The notes beneath the pieces were generated by a model, which saw nothing but the letters and a program-made list of their open reading frames with translations, was not told where the DNA came from and made no database searches. From NCBI GenBank assembly GCA_964548275.1, contig CAZJQI010000001.1, positions 87,430 to 151,429 on the forward strand: a stretch of DNA of 64,000 nt, in the 5' to 3' direction. Origin of the DNA: JAUVUV01 sp964548275. GTDB taxonomy: Bacteria; Gemmatimonadota; Glassbacteria; GWA2-58-10. A program made the position numbers and the translations under genes. Position 1 is the first letter of the stretch. Each line of letters begins with the position of its first letter. Below, one piece after another: positions 1 through 8,598 of the stretch.

Positions 1-1
1 G

Positions 2-982
2 GAAAAGGGAAAAGCCGAATTCGAAAAGGCGATCCAACTGGAAAAGAAATTTGCTCCGGCTTACGAAGGGCTTGGAAACTACTACTTGGAGAAAGAAAGT
101 TTGGCCCAGGCATTGGAAAATTTCAAGAAATCCAAGAAATATGACAGCAATTACGCGCCAGCCCACATTGGGATAGGAAAGGTTTACTATCTCGAGAACA
201 ACCATAAGAAGGCTCGAGGTTTTTTCAATGATGCCACCAAGAAGCGTAAGTTTTACAACTCCAATGAAGCATTTTTCTATCTGGGCTACTGCTACGTAAG
301 AGATCAAAAGTTAAAGAAGGCCGCGGAGATTTTCAAAAAAGGCCTTGCTTGGGAACCCGATGATTCTAAACTGACCGAAGCTATGGAAAATGTGTCAAAG
401 ATAGAAACAGCCCTGTCCGGTCTTCCAAAGCAACTACACCCGATAGCACTATCTGAAGCAATTACCCGGGCGGATGCTGCGGCCCTGGTAGTTAATCGTC
501 TTGGATTGGAGCATGTCTTTGAAAAGGATACACTTGTTCAACAAGCAGCCTTTACTCCTCCTTCGCCTTTGATGGGTAAGCCGGAATCCATAGCAGATTA
601 TAAAATGGGAAAGGATATTACCGGGGATTATTGGGCCTGTTCATACATAGAAAAGATGCTAAAGCTTGGACTCATGGAGAATTACCCGGATGAGGAATTC
701 AAGCCGGTAGAGAAGTTGACCCGAGCAAACTTTGCCGTTTTGATTCAAAATATTCTTGTAAAAGCCTATGATGACCCTTCTTTGGCCACCAGATACCTGG
801 AAAGAGAGTCTGAGTTTGCGGATATACCATCCACCCATTATGCCTATAATGCCGCTGTTCTGACTGTTTCGAGAGGCATTCTAAAACCTGAATCAGACGG
901 CAGATTCGGTATTCTAAATAATGTTTCCGGTGCGGAGGCCATTTTAGCCGTTCGAAAGCTCAGGGAACAATTTGCAAAGTAA
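2..982 (+). CDS. TPR-SLH protein, 5' end outside the window
   Basis: The reading frame is open from base 2, so the true start lies upstream; the first in-window ATG (86) is internal. The N-terminal part consists of tetratricopeptide-type helices (alternating A/G/Y pattern with FEKAIQLE and ALENFKKSKK-like segments). The C-terminal half carries two S-layer-homology-like repeats: ITRADAAALVVNRLG with DITGDYWACSYIEKM, then LTRANFAVLIQ with FADIPSTHYAYNAA. SLH repeats normally anchor proteins to the cell wall or outer-envelope polymers, and TPRs mediate protein contacts, so an envelope scaffold role is inferred. It lies 34 bp upstream of an NlpC/P60 gene on the same strand, consistent with an envelope operon. 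No catalytic motif is visible. Confidence 0.8.
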   Translation, partial: EKGKAEFEKAIQLEKKFAPAYEGLGNYYLEKESLAQALENFKKSKKYDSNYAPAHIGIGKVYYLENNHKKARGFFNDATKKRKFYNSNEAFFYLGYCYVRDQKLKKAAEIFKKGLAWEPDDSKLTEAMENVSKIETALSGLPKQLHPIALSEAITRADAAALVVNRLGLEHVFEKDTLVQQAAFTPPSPLMGKPESIADYKMGKDITGDYWACSYIEKMLKLGLMENYPDEEFKPVEKLTRANFAVLIQNILVKAYDDPSLATRYLERESEFADIPSTHYAYNAAVLTVSRGILKPESDGRFGILNNVSGAEAILAVRKLREQFAK

Positions 983-1016
983 ATCGGACTTATAATCCAC
1001 AACTTTTTCTGTTTTC

Positions 1017-2132
1017 ATGTTGTCCAATACAGCCTCATATATAAGATATGCTTTAGGCGTCTGTCTTGTATTGATGGTTCCACTCTTCGGGCAGATCAGC
1101 GGGGAATTTATGTCTGAATTGGTGGGGAAAATCCAGTCGGATGAGACATTAAGCAGCCAGGAGAAGGATGATTGGATTCTTATTGCCAGGGAGGTTTTCG
1201 AGCAATTTACTGTTAATATACAGGATTCACCAAGGTATGCAGAGATCGCGTACGCTATTCTTTCTGACGCAAGGTTTAACGGTGTTTCTACCACTGTAGC
1301 CGCGAACACAGCCAGAGAAGCTCTTAGCGCTATTTCAAAGAAAGCCCCGGTAGAAGATGTAGAAGAATTATGCCGCCTGAGTTTTGTTTTACCTTTGAAT
1401 GCCGGTCAGTTTGAAGCCTATGCCCGGACCATTAAAAAGAGCCGGGAGTCAGGTTTCCCCCTTGATATTACCCAGGAAGTGATCAGAATCTCGGCTGAGG
1501 ATCGTTGGGATATGAGCACCTTCAAGACAATATTTGATGGCTTGTTGAAAGGTTTCTCACACAACCTGTCTGCTGAAAAGTTGGCTGTTTTCATGATGGT
1601 AAGCGTTAAGCAGAATCTGGGAACCCCTGAGCAAATTGTTAACGATGCAATAGAGGCCATAAAAGGGCAGGAGTCCGAAAAATTCAAAGTTATCCCCAGA
1701 AAACTAGAACCTATCCCGCCGAAGTTTATTTTTCCGGAATTAAGAAAGGTTCAACTCGATTTAGGCCGATTCAGGCAATCAATCGAATCGTTTGTTGGTA
1801 CACCATACCTTTGGGGCGGGAATACAAGGCAGGGGGTAGATTGCTCCGGTTTCACCAAGGGGGTTTTAAGGGAAATCGGAATTAACCTTCCCAGGGTGAG
1901 CAGAGACCAGGCAAAATGCGGTGTTGTGGTGCCAGAAAAATCCATGCGTTTAGGGGATATGGTTTTTTTTGACACCAAGGGACGTGGAATAGTGACGCAT
2001 GTCGGCGTATACCTTGGGGGTGATGTTGTGGTGCATTCCGGTTGCAGCAGGGGTGTTACCTATGTCCTTTTACAGGATAAATATTTCAGGCAAAGATTCT
2101 TGTTCAGCAAACGGGTCGTTGAATTCTATTGA
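1017..2132 (+). CDS. NlpC/P60 family cell-wall hydrolase
   Basis: 371 residues with a hydrophobic N-terminal export segment (about residues 8-27). The C-terminal 115 residues form an NlpC/P60 cysteine peptidase domain: the nucleophile Cys276 sits in VDCSGF, the catalytic His328 in THVGVYLG, and His340 in VVHSGCS is positioned as the third polar residue. These enzymes cut gamma-D-glutamyl-diaminopimelate or related bonds in peptidoglycan. The middle region (residues 30-240) is helical with no recognised domain. The gene follows the TPR-SLH gene closely on the same strand, which fits a role in wall turnover. The ATG at 1017 lacks a strong ribosome binding site. The domain call is firm; the exact bond cleaved is not known. 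Confidence 0.88.
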   Translation: MLSNTASYIRYALGVCLVLMVPLFGQISGEFMSELVGKIQSDETLSSQEKDDWILIAREVFEQFTVNIQDSPRYAEIAYAILSDARFNGVSTTVAANTAREALSAISKKAPVEDVEELCRLSFVLPLNAGQFEAYARTIKKSRESGFPLDITQEVIRISAEDRWDMSTFKTIFDGLLKGFSHNLSAEKLAVFMMVSVKQNLGTPEQIVNDAIEAIKGQESEKFKVIPRKLEPIPPKFIFPELRKVQLDLGRFRQSIESFVGTPYLWGGNTRQGVDCSGFTKGVLREIGINLPRVSRDQAKCGVVVPEKSMRLGDMVFFDTKGRGIVTHVGVYLGGDVVVHSGCSRGVTYVLLQDKYFRQRFLFSKRVVEFY

Positions 2133-2283
2133 TTAAATTTTTTGTCCTTACTTTACATCTTATCCAACAAAAAGATGTGAGCCTAATGTGAATATTCTAA
2201 CCTTTTCAAAGGGGGTTTATGGAATTTTGTTTGGAGAAAGTTTACCAGCTAACTATCACACATCCATTACAAAGGTGGGTACC

Positions 2284-2796
2284 ATGAAAAAATTAACGTC
2301 ATTTACCATTCTTTTAACTTTGGTTTTTGCTATCGGAGTAGTTTTTGCACAGATGCCGGATCTTGCCGGGAAAAAGGAGCTTGGGCTTTCCGGATCGTTT
2401 AATGTCGGCTCAGATAATGCTATGATTAACACCCAGGTTTTTATGGGATACTTTATCAATAATGTTTTGCAAATAGGTCCAACTTTTGGGGGGACATTCA
2501 ATTATTCTGATGATGCTGATGATTCTTATAATGCTAATGCTGGTGCTTTTATTAGGTACCATTTCCCGACAGAATCCAAGGCGGTGCCATTTATAGGCGG
2601 TTCCGGCGGTGGTTATTTCACTAAGTTTGGAGATACCACCGATACGATTGGAATGGCTTCCGGAACCGGCGGTGTCAAGTTTTTTATCAGTGAAAACACA
2701 TCGTTTTTTATTCAGTATGACTACCAGAGGGTTTTTGCAGAAGCTGGTTCTATTTCGTTTAGCTATGGAACGTTTGGGTTCTCGACGTTCTTTTAA
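2284..2796 (+). CDS. Small outer-membrane beta-barrel protein
   Basis: I chose the ATG at 2284 because a classic signal peptide (MKKLTSFTILLTLVFAIGVV, cut after VFA) starts there and an AGGTGG ribosome binding site precedes it; an in-frame upstream start at 2188 gives a non-signal extension. The mature part (about 148 residues) alternates polar and hydrophobic residues with many Gly/Tyr/Phe, as in eight-stranded OmpA/OmpW-like barrels (segments such as LGLSGSFNVGSD, LQIGPTFGGTFNY, VPFIGGSGGGYFTKF, TSFFIQYDYQRVF). It ends in phenylalanine, the usual outer-membrane targeting signature. A 14-bp hairpin follows the stop. Function is unknown; a structural or small-porin role is inference. Confidence 0.75.
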   Translation: MKKLTSFTILLTLVFAIGVVFAQMPDLAGKKELGLSGSFNVGSDNAMINTQVFMGYFINNVLQIGPTFGGTFNYSDDADDSYNANAGAFIRYHFPTESKAVPFIGGSGGGYFTKFGDTTDTIGMASGTGGVKFFISENTSFFIQYDYQRVFAEAGSISFSYGTFGFSTFF

Positions 2797-2817
2797 TTCT
2801 TCGATCAAAACTATGAT

Positions 2818-2855
2818 GGGAGAGAGAACAGATTATCCTAACTGTTCTCTCTCCC
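2818..2855 (+). terminator. Perfect 14-bp hairpin after the barrel gene
   Basis: GGGAGAGAGAACAG (2818-2831) pairs without mismatch to CTGTTCTCTCTCCC (2842-2855) around a 10-base loop, 22 bases after the barrel stop codon. The position fits a transcription terminator or mRNA-stabilising stem, but there is no T-run directly after the 3' arm, so intrinsic termination on this strand is not certain. Confidence 0.55.
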
Positions 2856-2905
2856 GGGAAAAATAAGACTAAACACGTTATTCATAATCTTAAAGGCAGC
2901 GGGTA

Positions 2906-4357
2906 ATGAATTTAAAAATGCAGAAAAAATACTATTGTCGTTTTACGGTTGAAAAACTGGCTGTTCTGATTTTTTTTATTTCAAGCTTGTATCCTTCATG
3001 TTTACCATGCCAGGAAGAAACAGAAGATTTTGTAATCGCTGTGGTGGATTTAAAAGTGAGCGAGGAACTCACTGATGTAGACGCGGTGGCCATATCTGAT
3101 AAACTTCGGAAGGAAATCGAAAATCTGGGCTACAAGATTGTAAACAGAAATGACATACAAGCAATAATGAGAGAACACAAACTCGAGCTTTTAGGTGTGG
3201 TAAACAGCCGTGAGCAAAGAAAAGAGCTTGGGGACCTGCTGAAAGCGGATAAGATAATTTCCGGCAGTATAGGAAAGCTGGGCACTTCCATTGTAGTCAG
3301 TCTGGCGATTACCGGAATAACTCTGGGAAATTATGAAAACACTGTCAGTGAGCAGGTTTCCGGGCGCGTGGAACAACTTTTTGACACCATGGAATTTTTG
3401 GCCAAAAAATTGTTCGGTCTTTCCGTGCGTACTATCAAGGAATTACGACAGGTGGCAAGTATCGGCATCGAGATTGACAAGAAAGTTTCGGGTTCATTCA
3501 ACTGGAACAGCACAACAATGGCGCTTGTCAGCGGAAAAAAGAAAGTGAAGATATGCAGTGGGACAGACGGCAACTTTTTGAAAGAGATTACCGTAAAACG
3601 GGATGTAGGCAGTCTGGCCTTTCACCCCTCAAGTGATATTCTTGCGCTGGCCTCTGGTAAAGAAATTTATCTGATTGATACCGGCACCGGTTCTATAATC
3701 AATTCCTTTTCTTCGAAAGGTGATAAGTACAGGCCAATTTGTTTTAATGGGGATGGAGCCTATCTGGCATCTGTAAAAGATAAAAAGAAGATTGAAATTT
3801 TCAATTTGCATACTGGTGTTAAGGTGGCTGAACTTTCCGGTCACAAGGATGATATACTTTTCCTGTCATACGACAATAAAGGTTTACTTATCTCGCTGGA
3901 TAAGGAGCGCAACCTGGTAACCTGGAATCCTCAAACCAGCAGTAGAATTCGACAACTCCAGATTCTATCCTCTATTTCCAAAATCGGAGCCTCGGAGATA
4001 AGTGCGGATGGCGATAAGATCGCCGTAGGTTTCAAAGACTTCAAATACCTGAGAGGATATTCAGGTGTTGAGGAAAACGAATACATCCAATTGATAGACT
4101 TGCAGACAGGGGAAGTGATAAACACGTTTGAGGGGCATGTGGAGACCATATTGGCTCTGTCCTTTTCACCGGACGGACGGTTTTTGGCTTCCGGTGGTGA
4201 GGATAGAACAGTAAAAATCTGGGACTTAAACACAGGTCTTGAGTTAACGAAAATCTCAGTGAACGATTCAGTTGAGGATTTATTATTCAGCCCGAATGCC
4301 CTGCAGCTTTTTGGTGGATTTAAAGAAGCCGGCGCAGCCTTATGGGAAGTTAGATAA
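2906..4357 (+). CDS. Exported CsgG-like domain protein with C-terminal WD40 repeats
   Basis: 483 residues. A hydrophobic segment at about residues 16-33 is a likely signal peptide; nearby cysteines (SCLPC) do not form a clean lipobox. Residues 40-170 resemble the CsgG/LpoB-type periplasmic fold: FVIAVVDLKVSEELTD start strand, a GYKIVNRNDIQAIMREH block and KADKIISGSIGKLG, as in proteins that look up a component by name. Residues 190-480 form a beta-propeller of WD40-type repeats; the clearest is EGHVETILALSFSPDGRFLA followed by VKIWDLNTG. The propeller implies a protein-binding platform outside the cytoplasm. It heads a same-strand run with FlgT-like, LPP20-like, cyclase, FecR and CHAT genes. 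No enzymatic residues are recognised. Confidence 0.75.
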   Translation: MNLKMQKKYYCRFTVEKLAVLIFFISSLYPSCLPCQEETEDFVIAVVDLKVSEELTDVDAVAISDKLRKEIENLGYKIVNRNDIQAIMREHKLELLGVVNSREQRKELGDLLKADKIISGSIGKLGTSIVVSLAITGITLGNYENTVSEQVSGRVEQLFDTMEFLAKKLFGLSVRTIKELRQVASIGIEIDKKVSGSFNWNSTTMALVSGKKKVKICSGTDGNFLKEITVKRDVGSLAFHPSSDILALASGKEIYLIDTGTGSIINSFSSKGDKYRPICFNGDGAYLASVKDKKKIEIFNLHTGVKVAELSGHKDDILFLSYDNKGLLISLDKERNLVTWNPQTSSRIRQLQILSSISKIGASEISADGDKIAVGFKDFKYLRGYSGVEENEYIQLIDLQTGEVINTFEGHVETILALSFSPDGRFLASGGEDRTVKIWDLNTGLELTKISVNDSVEDLLFSPNALQLFGGFKEAGAALWEVR

Positions 4358-4485
4358 TAATTCAGGGTATCTCGCAATTGCCATGAAGACACCCTTTTGA
4401 TGGTCTTTTCAGCCAATGTATCAAATTTCGGCTCTCTTTGTCTATGGGGTGCGCTCCAAATCCAGTATGAAAATAAGGAGAGGAA

Positions 4486-5601
4486 GTGCTTAAGTTTATT
4501 TTGGTTTTCTTGCTGTTATTGGTTTCACAGCCATGTTTGGCTCAGACAAACGTTTTGACCGTTGAAGGGTATGGTTCGTCTCACTCGAGCGCTTTGTCTG
4601 ATGCCAAGCGCAAAGCCGTCGAGCAAGGTATCGGTACCCTGATAGCCTCGCAAACAGTAGTGAAAAACTTTCAACTGATTTCAGACAGAATTTACTCCAA
4701 AGCTGATGGATTCGTTAAATCGTATAAAGAGCTCGGTTCCCGGCAGGAAAGCGACGGGTCCTTTGTAGTAAAAATAGAGGCCGAGGTTACCGCTATCCTG
4801 GACGAAGTTGTCAAGGATCAGATGGCCACCGACTTGCTTCTACAATGGATGCATAAACCACGGTTCATGTTTCTGATCGATGAGGAAAATGTTGGTGATA
4901 GATCCAGTATGGTTGCGGAAACGGAAATCGGAAGACTGATGGATCAGAAAGGCTTTCCTGTGGTGAGCCGCTATCAGATAGATCAGATCAAAAAAAGGTC
5001 ACAGGCGCTCAGGGAGCAAAGTGGAAATATCGCCGCTGCAATAGCGGTTGCCCAGAAGTTTGGCGCGGAATACATCGTTCTTGGTAAGGCCAATGCCACG
5101 ATAACAGATGCCTCCTCCATGCTTGGGGACGGTTGGGTATCCGGCAAGGCCAACATTTCCGCTCAGGTGATCAGAACTGACACCGGGGAGATTCTGGCGC
5201 AGCATACATATGATGGCGCCGCACCCGAAATAAACCAAGCCACAGCCGGCATGAAAGCCCTGAAAAAAGCTGCGGCCGAGCTGTCGGACTATCTGATCAA
5301 GGAGACCATTCGCAAATGGAGTCTTGCGCAGACAAATATCAGGATGGTCTCTGTTCGGATCGATGGGATAACGCGTTCGCAGAGGAAACTGATAGAGTCA
5401 TTTATGAAAACTGGGATCGAAGGCGTTCAATCCATTCACATGCGCAGTTTCTTGTTGGGAACAGCGGATTTTGCTGTTGAGGTGGCCGGCGAACCCGGTA
5501 CACTGGCGGACGCCCTCGACGGCAAGGAATTAGGAAATATCACTCTGGAGATAACGGAAGAATCCATGAACAGCCTTACTCTAAGAGTTAAAAGTCAATA
5601 A
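4486..5601 (+). CDS. FlgT-like / CsgG-like periplasmic protein
   Basis: 371 residues starting at GTG 4486, chosen for the AAGGAG box at 4475-4480 and the immediate signal peptide (cut near CLAQ). The N-terminal module (residues 22-110) has the FlgT/LPP20 pattern: VEGYGSSHSSALSDAKRKAV followed by a turn into VVKNFQLISDRIYSKADGFV. Residues 120-280 resemble a CsgG/LpoB-like nucleotide-binding-like fold (FMFLIDEENVGD, GFPVVSRYQIDQI, KFGAEYIVLGKA). The C-terminal 90 residues are alpha/beta and unassigned. FlgT proteins help build the flagellar H ring in vibrios, but here the gene sits in a sensory/envelope run rather than the flagellar cluster, so the family name should not be read as a function. 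Confidence 0.68.
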   Translation: MLKFILVFLLLLVSQPCLAQTNVLTVEGYGSSHSSALSDAKRKAVEQGIGTLIASQTVVKNFQLISDRIYSKADGFVKSYKELGSRQESDGSFVVKIEAEVTAILDEVVKDQMATDLLLQWMHKPRFMFLIDEENVGDRSSMVAETEIGRLMDQKGFPVVSRYQIDQIKKRSQALREQSGNIAAAIAVAQKFGAEYIVLGKANATITDASSMLGDGWVSGKANISAQVIRTDTGEILAQHTYDGAAPEINQATAGMKALKKAAAELSDYLIKETIRKWSLAQTNIRMVSVRIDGITRSQRKLIESFMKTGIEGVQSIHMRSFLLGTADFAVEVAGEPGTLADALDGKELGNITLEITEESMNSLTLRVKSQ

Positions 5602-5693
5602 TCGTCTTGAGTAGCTGTCTCGAAAGATAGGAACCTCATTATCGAATCATTTCCTATAACTCAAAGGAGTAGACTTTTATCATAGGAGAGAAC

Positions 5694-6530
5694 ATGTCAC
5701 GAAAAATTTTCTGTTTACTGGCTTTAGTGGCTATTCCAGCCCTCGCTTTTTCGCAGATCATTGAAACCACAAGAAACGGCAAAGTTGATTGGGAGAAACG
5801 AGTAATCCTTGCCACGGGTTTCGGGGCTCCCAACAAATCGTTTGACCCCTCACGGTGGAGAATATCCGCAATAAGGGCCGCAGAGCTGGATGCCATGGCG
5901 AAATTGTTGGCCATTACAGAAGGTATCACGATTAATTCCACAACCACAGTGAAGGATTTTACTATTGCTCAACAGGAGATTACCGGTCGTGTCCAAGGCG
6001 TCCTGCGTAATTTTAAGACTGTTGCCACCAGATCTCAGCCGGACGGGACGGTGGAGGTGGATGTTGTGATCCCCATCGATGGAGACCTGTCAAATGTCAT
6101 TATCCCGGTTGAATTGGGAAAAAAGCCTCCCCTTGAACCCCAGCAGGCTCAAAAGGTTCAGGAATCACAGACAGTTCAGGAACCTGGTCAGCTTTACACA
6201 GGTATGATTGTCAATGCAAAAGGCCTGGGCGTCAGGCCAGCCATGCTTCCCAAGATAGTTAATGAAGACGGCAAAGAAATATACGGCACAGGATACGTGT
6301 CAAGGGATTATGCAGTGGCTCAGGGGATTGTCGGCTACAGTAAGGATCTGGAAAAGGCCAGCGCCGACACCAGAGTGACCGCAACTCCACTTGTGGTCAA
6401 AGGCATCGCCTCCCTGGGGCCAACAAAAACCGATGTGGTCATCTCGAACGAAGACGCCAGTAAAATTCATGCTTTGGGCTCGAATTTGCAGCTTATGCAG
6501 CAATGCAGGGTAATTATACTTGTGGACTAA
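5694..6530 (+). CDS. LPP20-like exported protein
   Basis: 278 residues with a clear signal peptide (MSRKIFCLLALVAIPALAFS), no lipobox cysteine. Residues 35-140 match the LPP20/FlgP-like pattern, in which a protein family repeats WRISAIRAAELDAMAKLLAI, then VKDFT and VTGRVQGVLRNFK-like segments ending in a strand rich in valine (DGTVEVDVVIPI). A Gln/Glu/Pro-rich linker (about 145-165) leads to a second alpha/beta region containing GLGVRPAMLPKIV. The gene lies 92 bp after the FlgT-like gene on the same strand; LPP20 and FlgT modules are structurally related, so the two probably work at the same periplasmic site. Molecular role unknown. Confidence 0.7.
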   Translation: MSRKIFCLLALVAIPALAFSQIIETTRNGKVDWEKRVILATGFGAPNKSFDPSRWRISAIRAAELDAMAKLLAITEGITINSTTTVKDFTIAQQEITGRVQGVLRNFKTVATRSQPDGTVEVDVVIPIDGDLSNVIIPVELGKKPPLEPQQAQKVQESQTVQEPGQLYTGMIVNAKGLGVRPAMLPKIVNEDGKEIYGTGYVSRDYAVAQGIVGYSKDLEKASADTRVTATPLVVKGIASLGPTKTDVVISNEDASKIHALGSNLQLMQQCRVIILVD

Positions 6531-6615
6531 AAACCGGAGCATTATACCAGTCGCTAACAGTTAATAATAGTTTTTCGCAGCCACTCATACCTGGAGATAT
6601 CTCTCAGGGGTGAGC

Positions 6616-6738
6616 GTGAGATTGAGCCATCAACTCTTATCCCTCTCAGTGATCTTATCCTTGGTCTTGCTGATGACTTATCCTCTCCACTCCATGCCCG
6701 GAGCCAAACTCGATTTATCCGCAAGCCACGAGTATTAA
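6616..6738 (+). CDS. Possible 40-aa signal-peptide-like small protein
   Basis: An in-frame GTG at 6616 follows an AGGGG box at 6606-6610 by five bases and opens a 40-codon frame whose TAA (6736-6738) directly abuts the ATG of the cyclase gene. The predicted product has a long hydrophobic stretch (LLSLSVILSLVLLM) and a short polar tail (about 16 residues). The abutting stop and start suggest translational coupling to the cyclase. A GTG six bases further upstream (6610) is an alternative start. Too short for composition tests; it may instead be chance or a leader region. Confidence 0.35.
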   Translation: MRLSHQLLSLSVILSLVLLMTYPLHSMPGAKLDLSASHEY

Positions 6739-8598
6739 ATGAACAATCAAAACAGGAAAATCAAAAAGGCCACTTTCTTCGGGCGGTTGTATCCTTTATT
6801 GTTGGGCCTTAGTCTTGCCGCGGCACTGGGCATAGGGCAGATGGGTCCTCTGCGCAGTGGGGACCTGAAATTTATGGACCTTGCTTTCCGCTTGCGGGGG
6901 CCGCGAGAAGTCCCGGATAATGTGATCATATTAGCTATCGACGAGGAGTCTTTCCAACGTGTAGAGGAACCCCTCATCCTCTGGAGTGGTAAATTCGCCC
7001 TGGTCTTCGAATACCTCGCCTGCGCTGGAGCCAGAGTTCTGGGTTTTGATTTGATCCAATCTAAATCTTTCAACACCTACATTGCTGATGATAACCAGCG
7101 CCTGCTCGAAGTGGTAGATGAGATCAATACCAATGGTCGACCGGGACTTGTTTTTGCCTTTTTACCGAACAAAAACCTTTATCCCTTTGACGAGCTCCAG
7201 TTTTTACTGGCCGAGGCGGATGGCCTGGGTTACGCTAATCTGACGCTGGATGAAGATAAGATAGTCCGACGCCACGAGCTTTTCGCCCTGGATGACAATA
7301 CAATTGTTCCTTCGTTCTCTCTATTAATATGCTCCAAGTATCTGGGCATTGAGCCGGAATCCGTGGTGCGAATCTTCGGGGAGGATATATCAGCAGGGTC
7401 GGATGGTGATATGGAGAGCCAGATGATCATCAACTTTACCGGCCCCCATGGAACGTTACCACGGGTTGACTTCGCCACTACCTTGGAGAAAGCCGAACAA
7501 GGGGATACCACTTTTTTTCGGGACAGGTTCTTTGATCGAGTTGTCCTTATCGGGATTGATACATTCGATGATACGGCACCCGTGGCTTATGCGGGTCACT
7601 GGAACGAGTCGGTGCTGATGTCAGGAGTGGAAATCCATGCGAACATTATAAACACTATTCTTACAGGTGAGAACATCCGGGAGACCGGGCCGTTCGAGTA
7701 TAAAGGGATTCCATTCGTTTTGTTGGCCATTCTGTTGTGCTATTTGTACTCCAGGATTCCCTTGGGCTGGGGGCTGGGAGCTGCTGTATCAATGGCCCTC
7801 TTGCTTCTTCTGTCATGGAAGGCTCTTTTTGCTCTGAATATATTCATTGCTCTGACCGCCCCGTTGGCCCTTCTTGTTCTGTCGCCGCTCACTGTGTACA
7901 GCTACCGCTTCCTTATGGAAGGAAAAGACAAACGCCGGATCAAAAAGATCTTCCGTACCTACGTAAATGAGGTGGTTCTCGATGAATTGATGTCTAAGGA
8001 AGATTATTCAGTTTTCAGTGTCAAACGAAAGCATGTGGCCCTCATGTTTACCGATGTGCGGAACTTTACAACCCTTTCCGAACCACTCGATCCCGAGGTT
8101 GTAGCTCGAATCCTCAACGAGTATATGACCGAGATGTGCAAGGCTATCTTCCAGTTCGGCGGCACGGTAAACAAGTTTATCGGGGACGGTATTATGGCTA
8201 TCTGGGGAGCACCGTTGGACGACCCGGATGCCTGCCTTCACGCCGTACAGGCAGGAGTGCGCATGCTTGAGCTTCTTGAAGACCTGAACCGCCGTTGGGA
8301 ATCTCAGGGTTATCCCCACTTCGAAATAGGAGTAGGTATTCATTATGATAGTGTAGCCGTAGGTTACCTGGGCCACCCGGATCGTATGGAGTACACCGCA
8401 CTCGGAGACGGGGTGAATATGGCCAGTCGCGTGGAAGGTCTGAACAAGCAATTGAAAACCAATATCCTGATAACGGAGGAGGTTTATGGGTTTGTCAAAG
8501 ATGAGGTCTATGTGAGTTCACCTCAATTACTTCCCGTAAAGGGAAGAAGTGATGTTAAAGTTTATCCTGTGGTGGGAATGAAAGGAGAGCCAAGATGA
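6739..8598 (+). CDS. CHASE2-domain class III adenylate cyclase
   Basis: 619 residues. After an N-terminal membrane anchor (about 17-35), residues 40-310 form a CHASE2 extracytoplasmic sensor (opening LKFMDLAFRLRGPREVPDNV, then VIILAIDEESF), followed by three transmembrane helices (about 325-395). The C-terminal class III cyclase domain has both metal-binding aspartates (Asp439 in MFTDVRNFT, Asp483 in FIGDGIM), purine-selecting Lys479 and Thr553, and transition-state Asn560 and Arg564 (NMASR). Lys plus Thr at the specificity positions fits cAMP production. All catalytic residues are present, so it should be active. The stop overlaps the FecR start (ATGA), meaning tight co-expression with FecR. 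What CHASE2 senses here is unknown. Confidence 0.92.
   Translation: MNNQNRKIKKATFFGRLYPLLLGLSLAAALGIGQMGPLRSGDLKFMDLAFRLRGPREVPDNVIILAIDEESFQRVEEPLILWSGKFALVFEYLACAGARVLGFDLIQSKSFNTYIADDNQRLLEVVDEINTNGRPGLVFAFLPNKNLYPFDELQFLLAEADGLGYANLTLDEDKIVRRHELFALDDNTIVPSFSLLICSKYLGIEPESVVRIFGEDISAGSDGDMESQMIINFTGPHGTLPRVDFATTLEKAEQGDTTFFRDRFFDRVVLIGIDTFDDTAPVAYAGHWNESVLMSGVEIHANIINTILTGENIRETGPFEYKGIPFVLLAILLCYLYSRIPLGWGLGAAVSMALLLLLSWKALFALNIFIALTAPLALLVLSPLTVYSYRFLMEGKDKRRIKKIFRTYVNEVVLDELMSKEDYSVFSVKRKHVALMFTDVRNFTTLSEPLDPEVVARILNEYMTEMCKAIFQFGGTVNKFIGDGIMAIWGAPLDDPDACLHAVQAGVRMLELLEDLNRRWESQGYPHFEIGVGIHYDSVAVGYLGHPDRMEYTALGDGVNMASRVEGLNKQLKTNILITEEVYGFVKDEVYVSSPQLLPVKGRSDVKVYPVVGMKGEPR

Noticed and set aside
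2906..3030. Lipoprotein signal in the CsgG-WD40 protein
   Set aside because: Cysteines sit near the end of the hydrophobic segment (PSCLPC) but the residues before them do not fit a lipobox.
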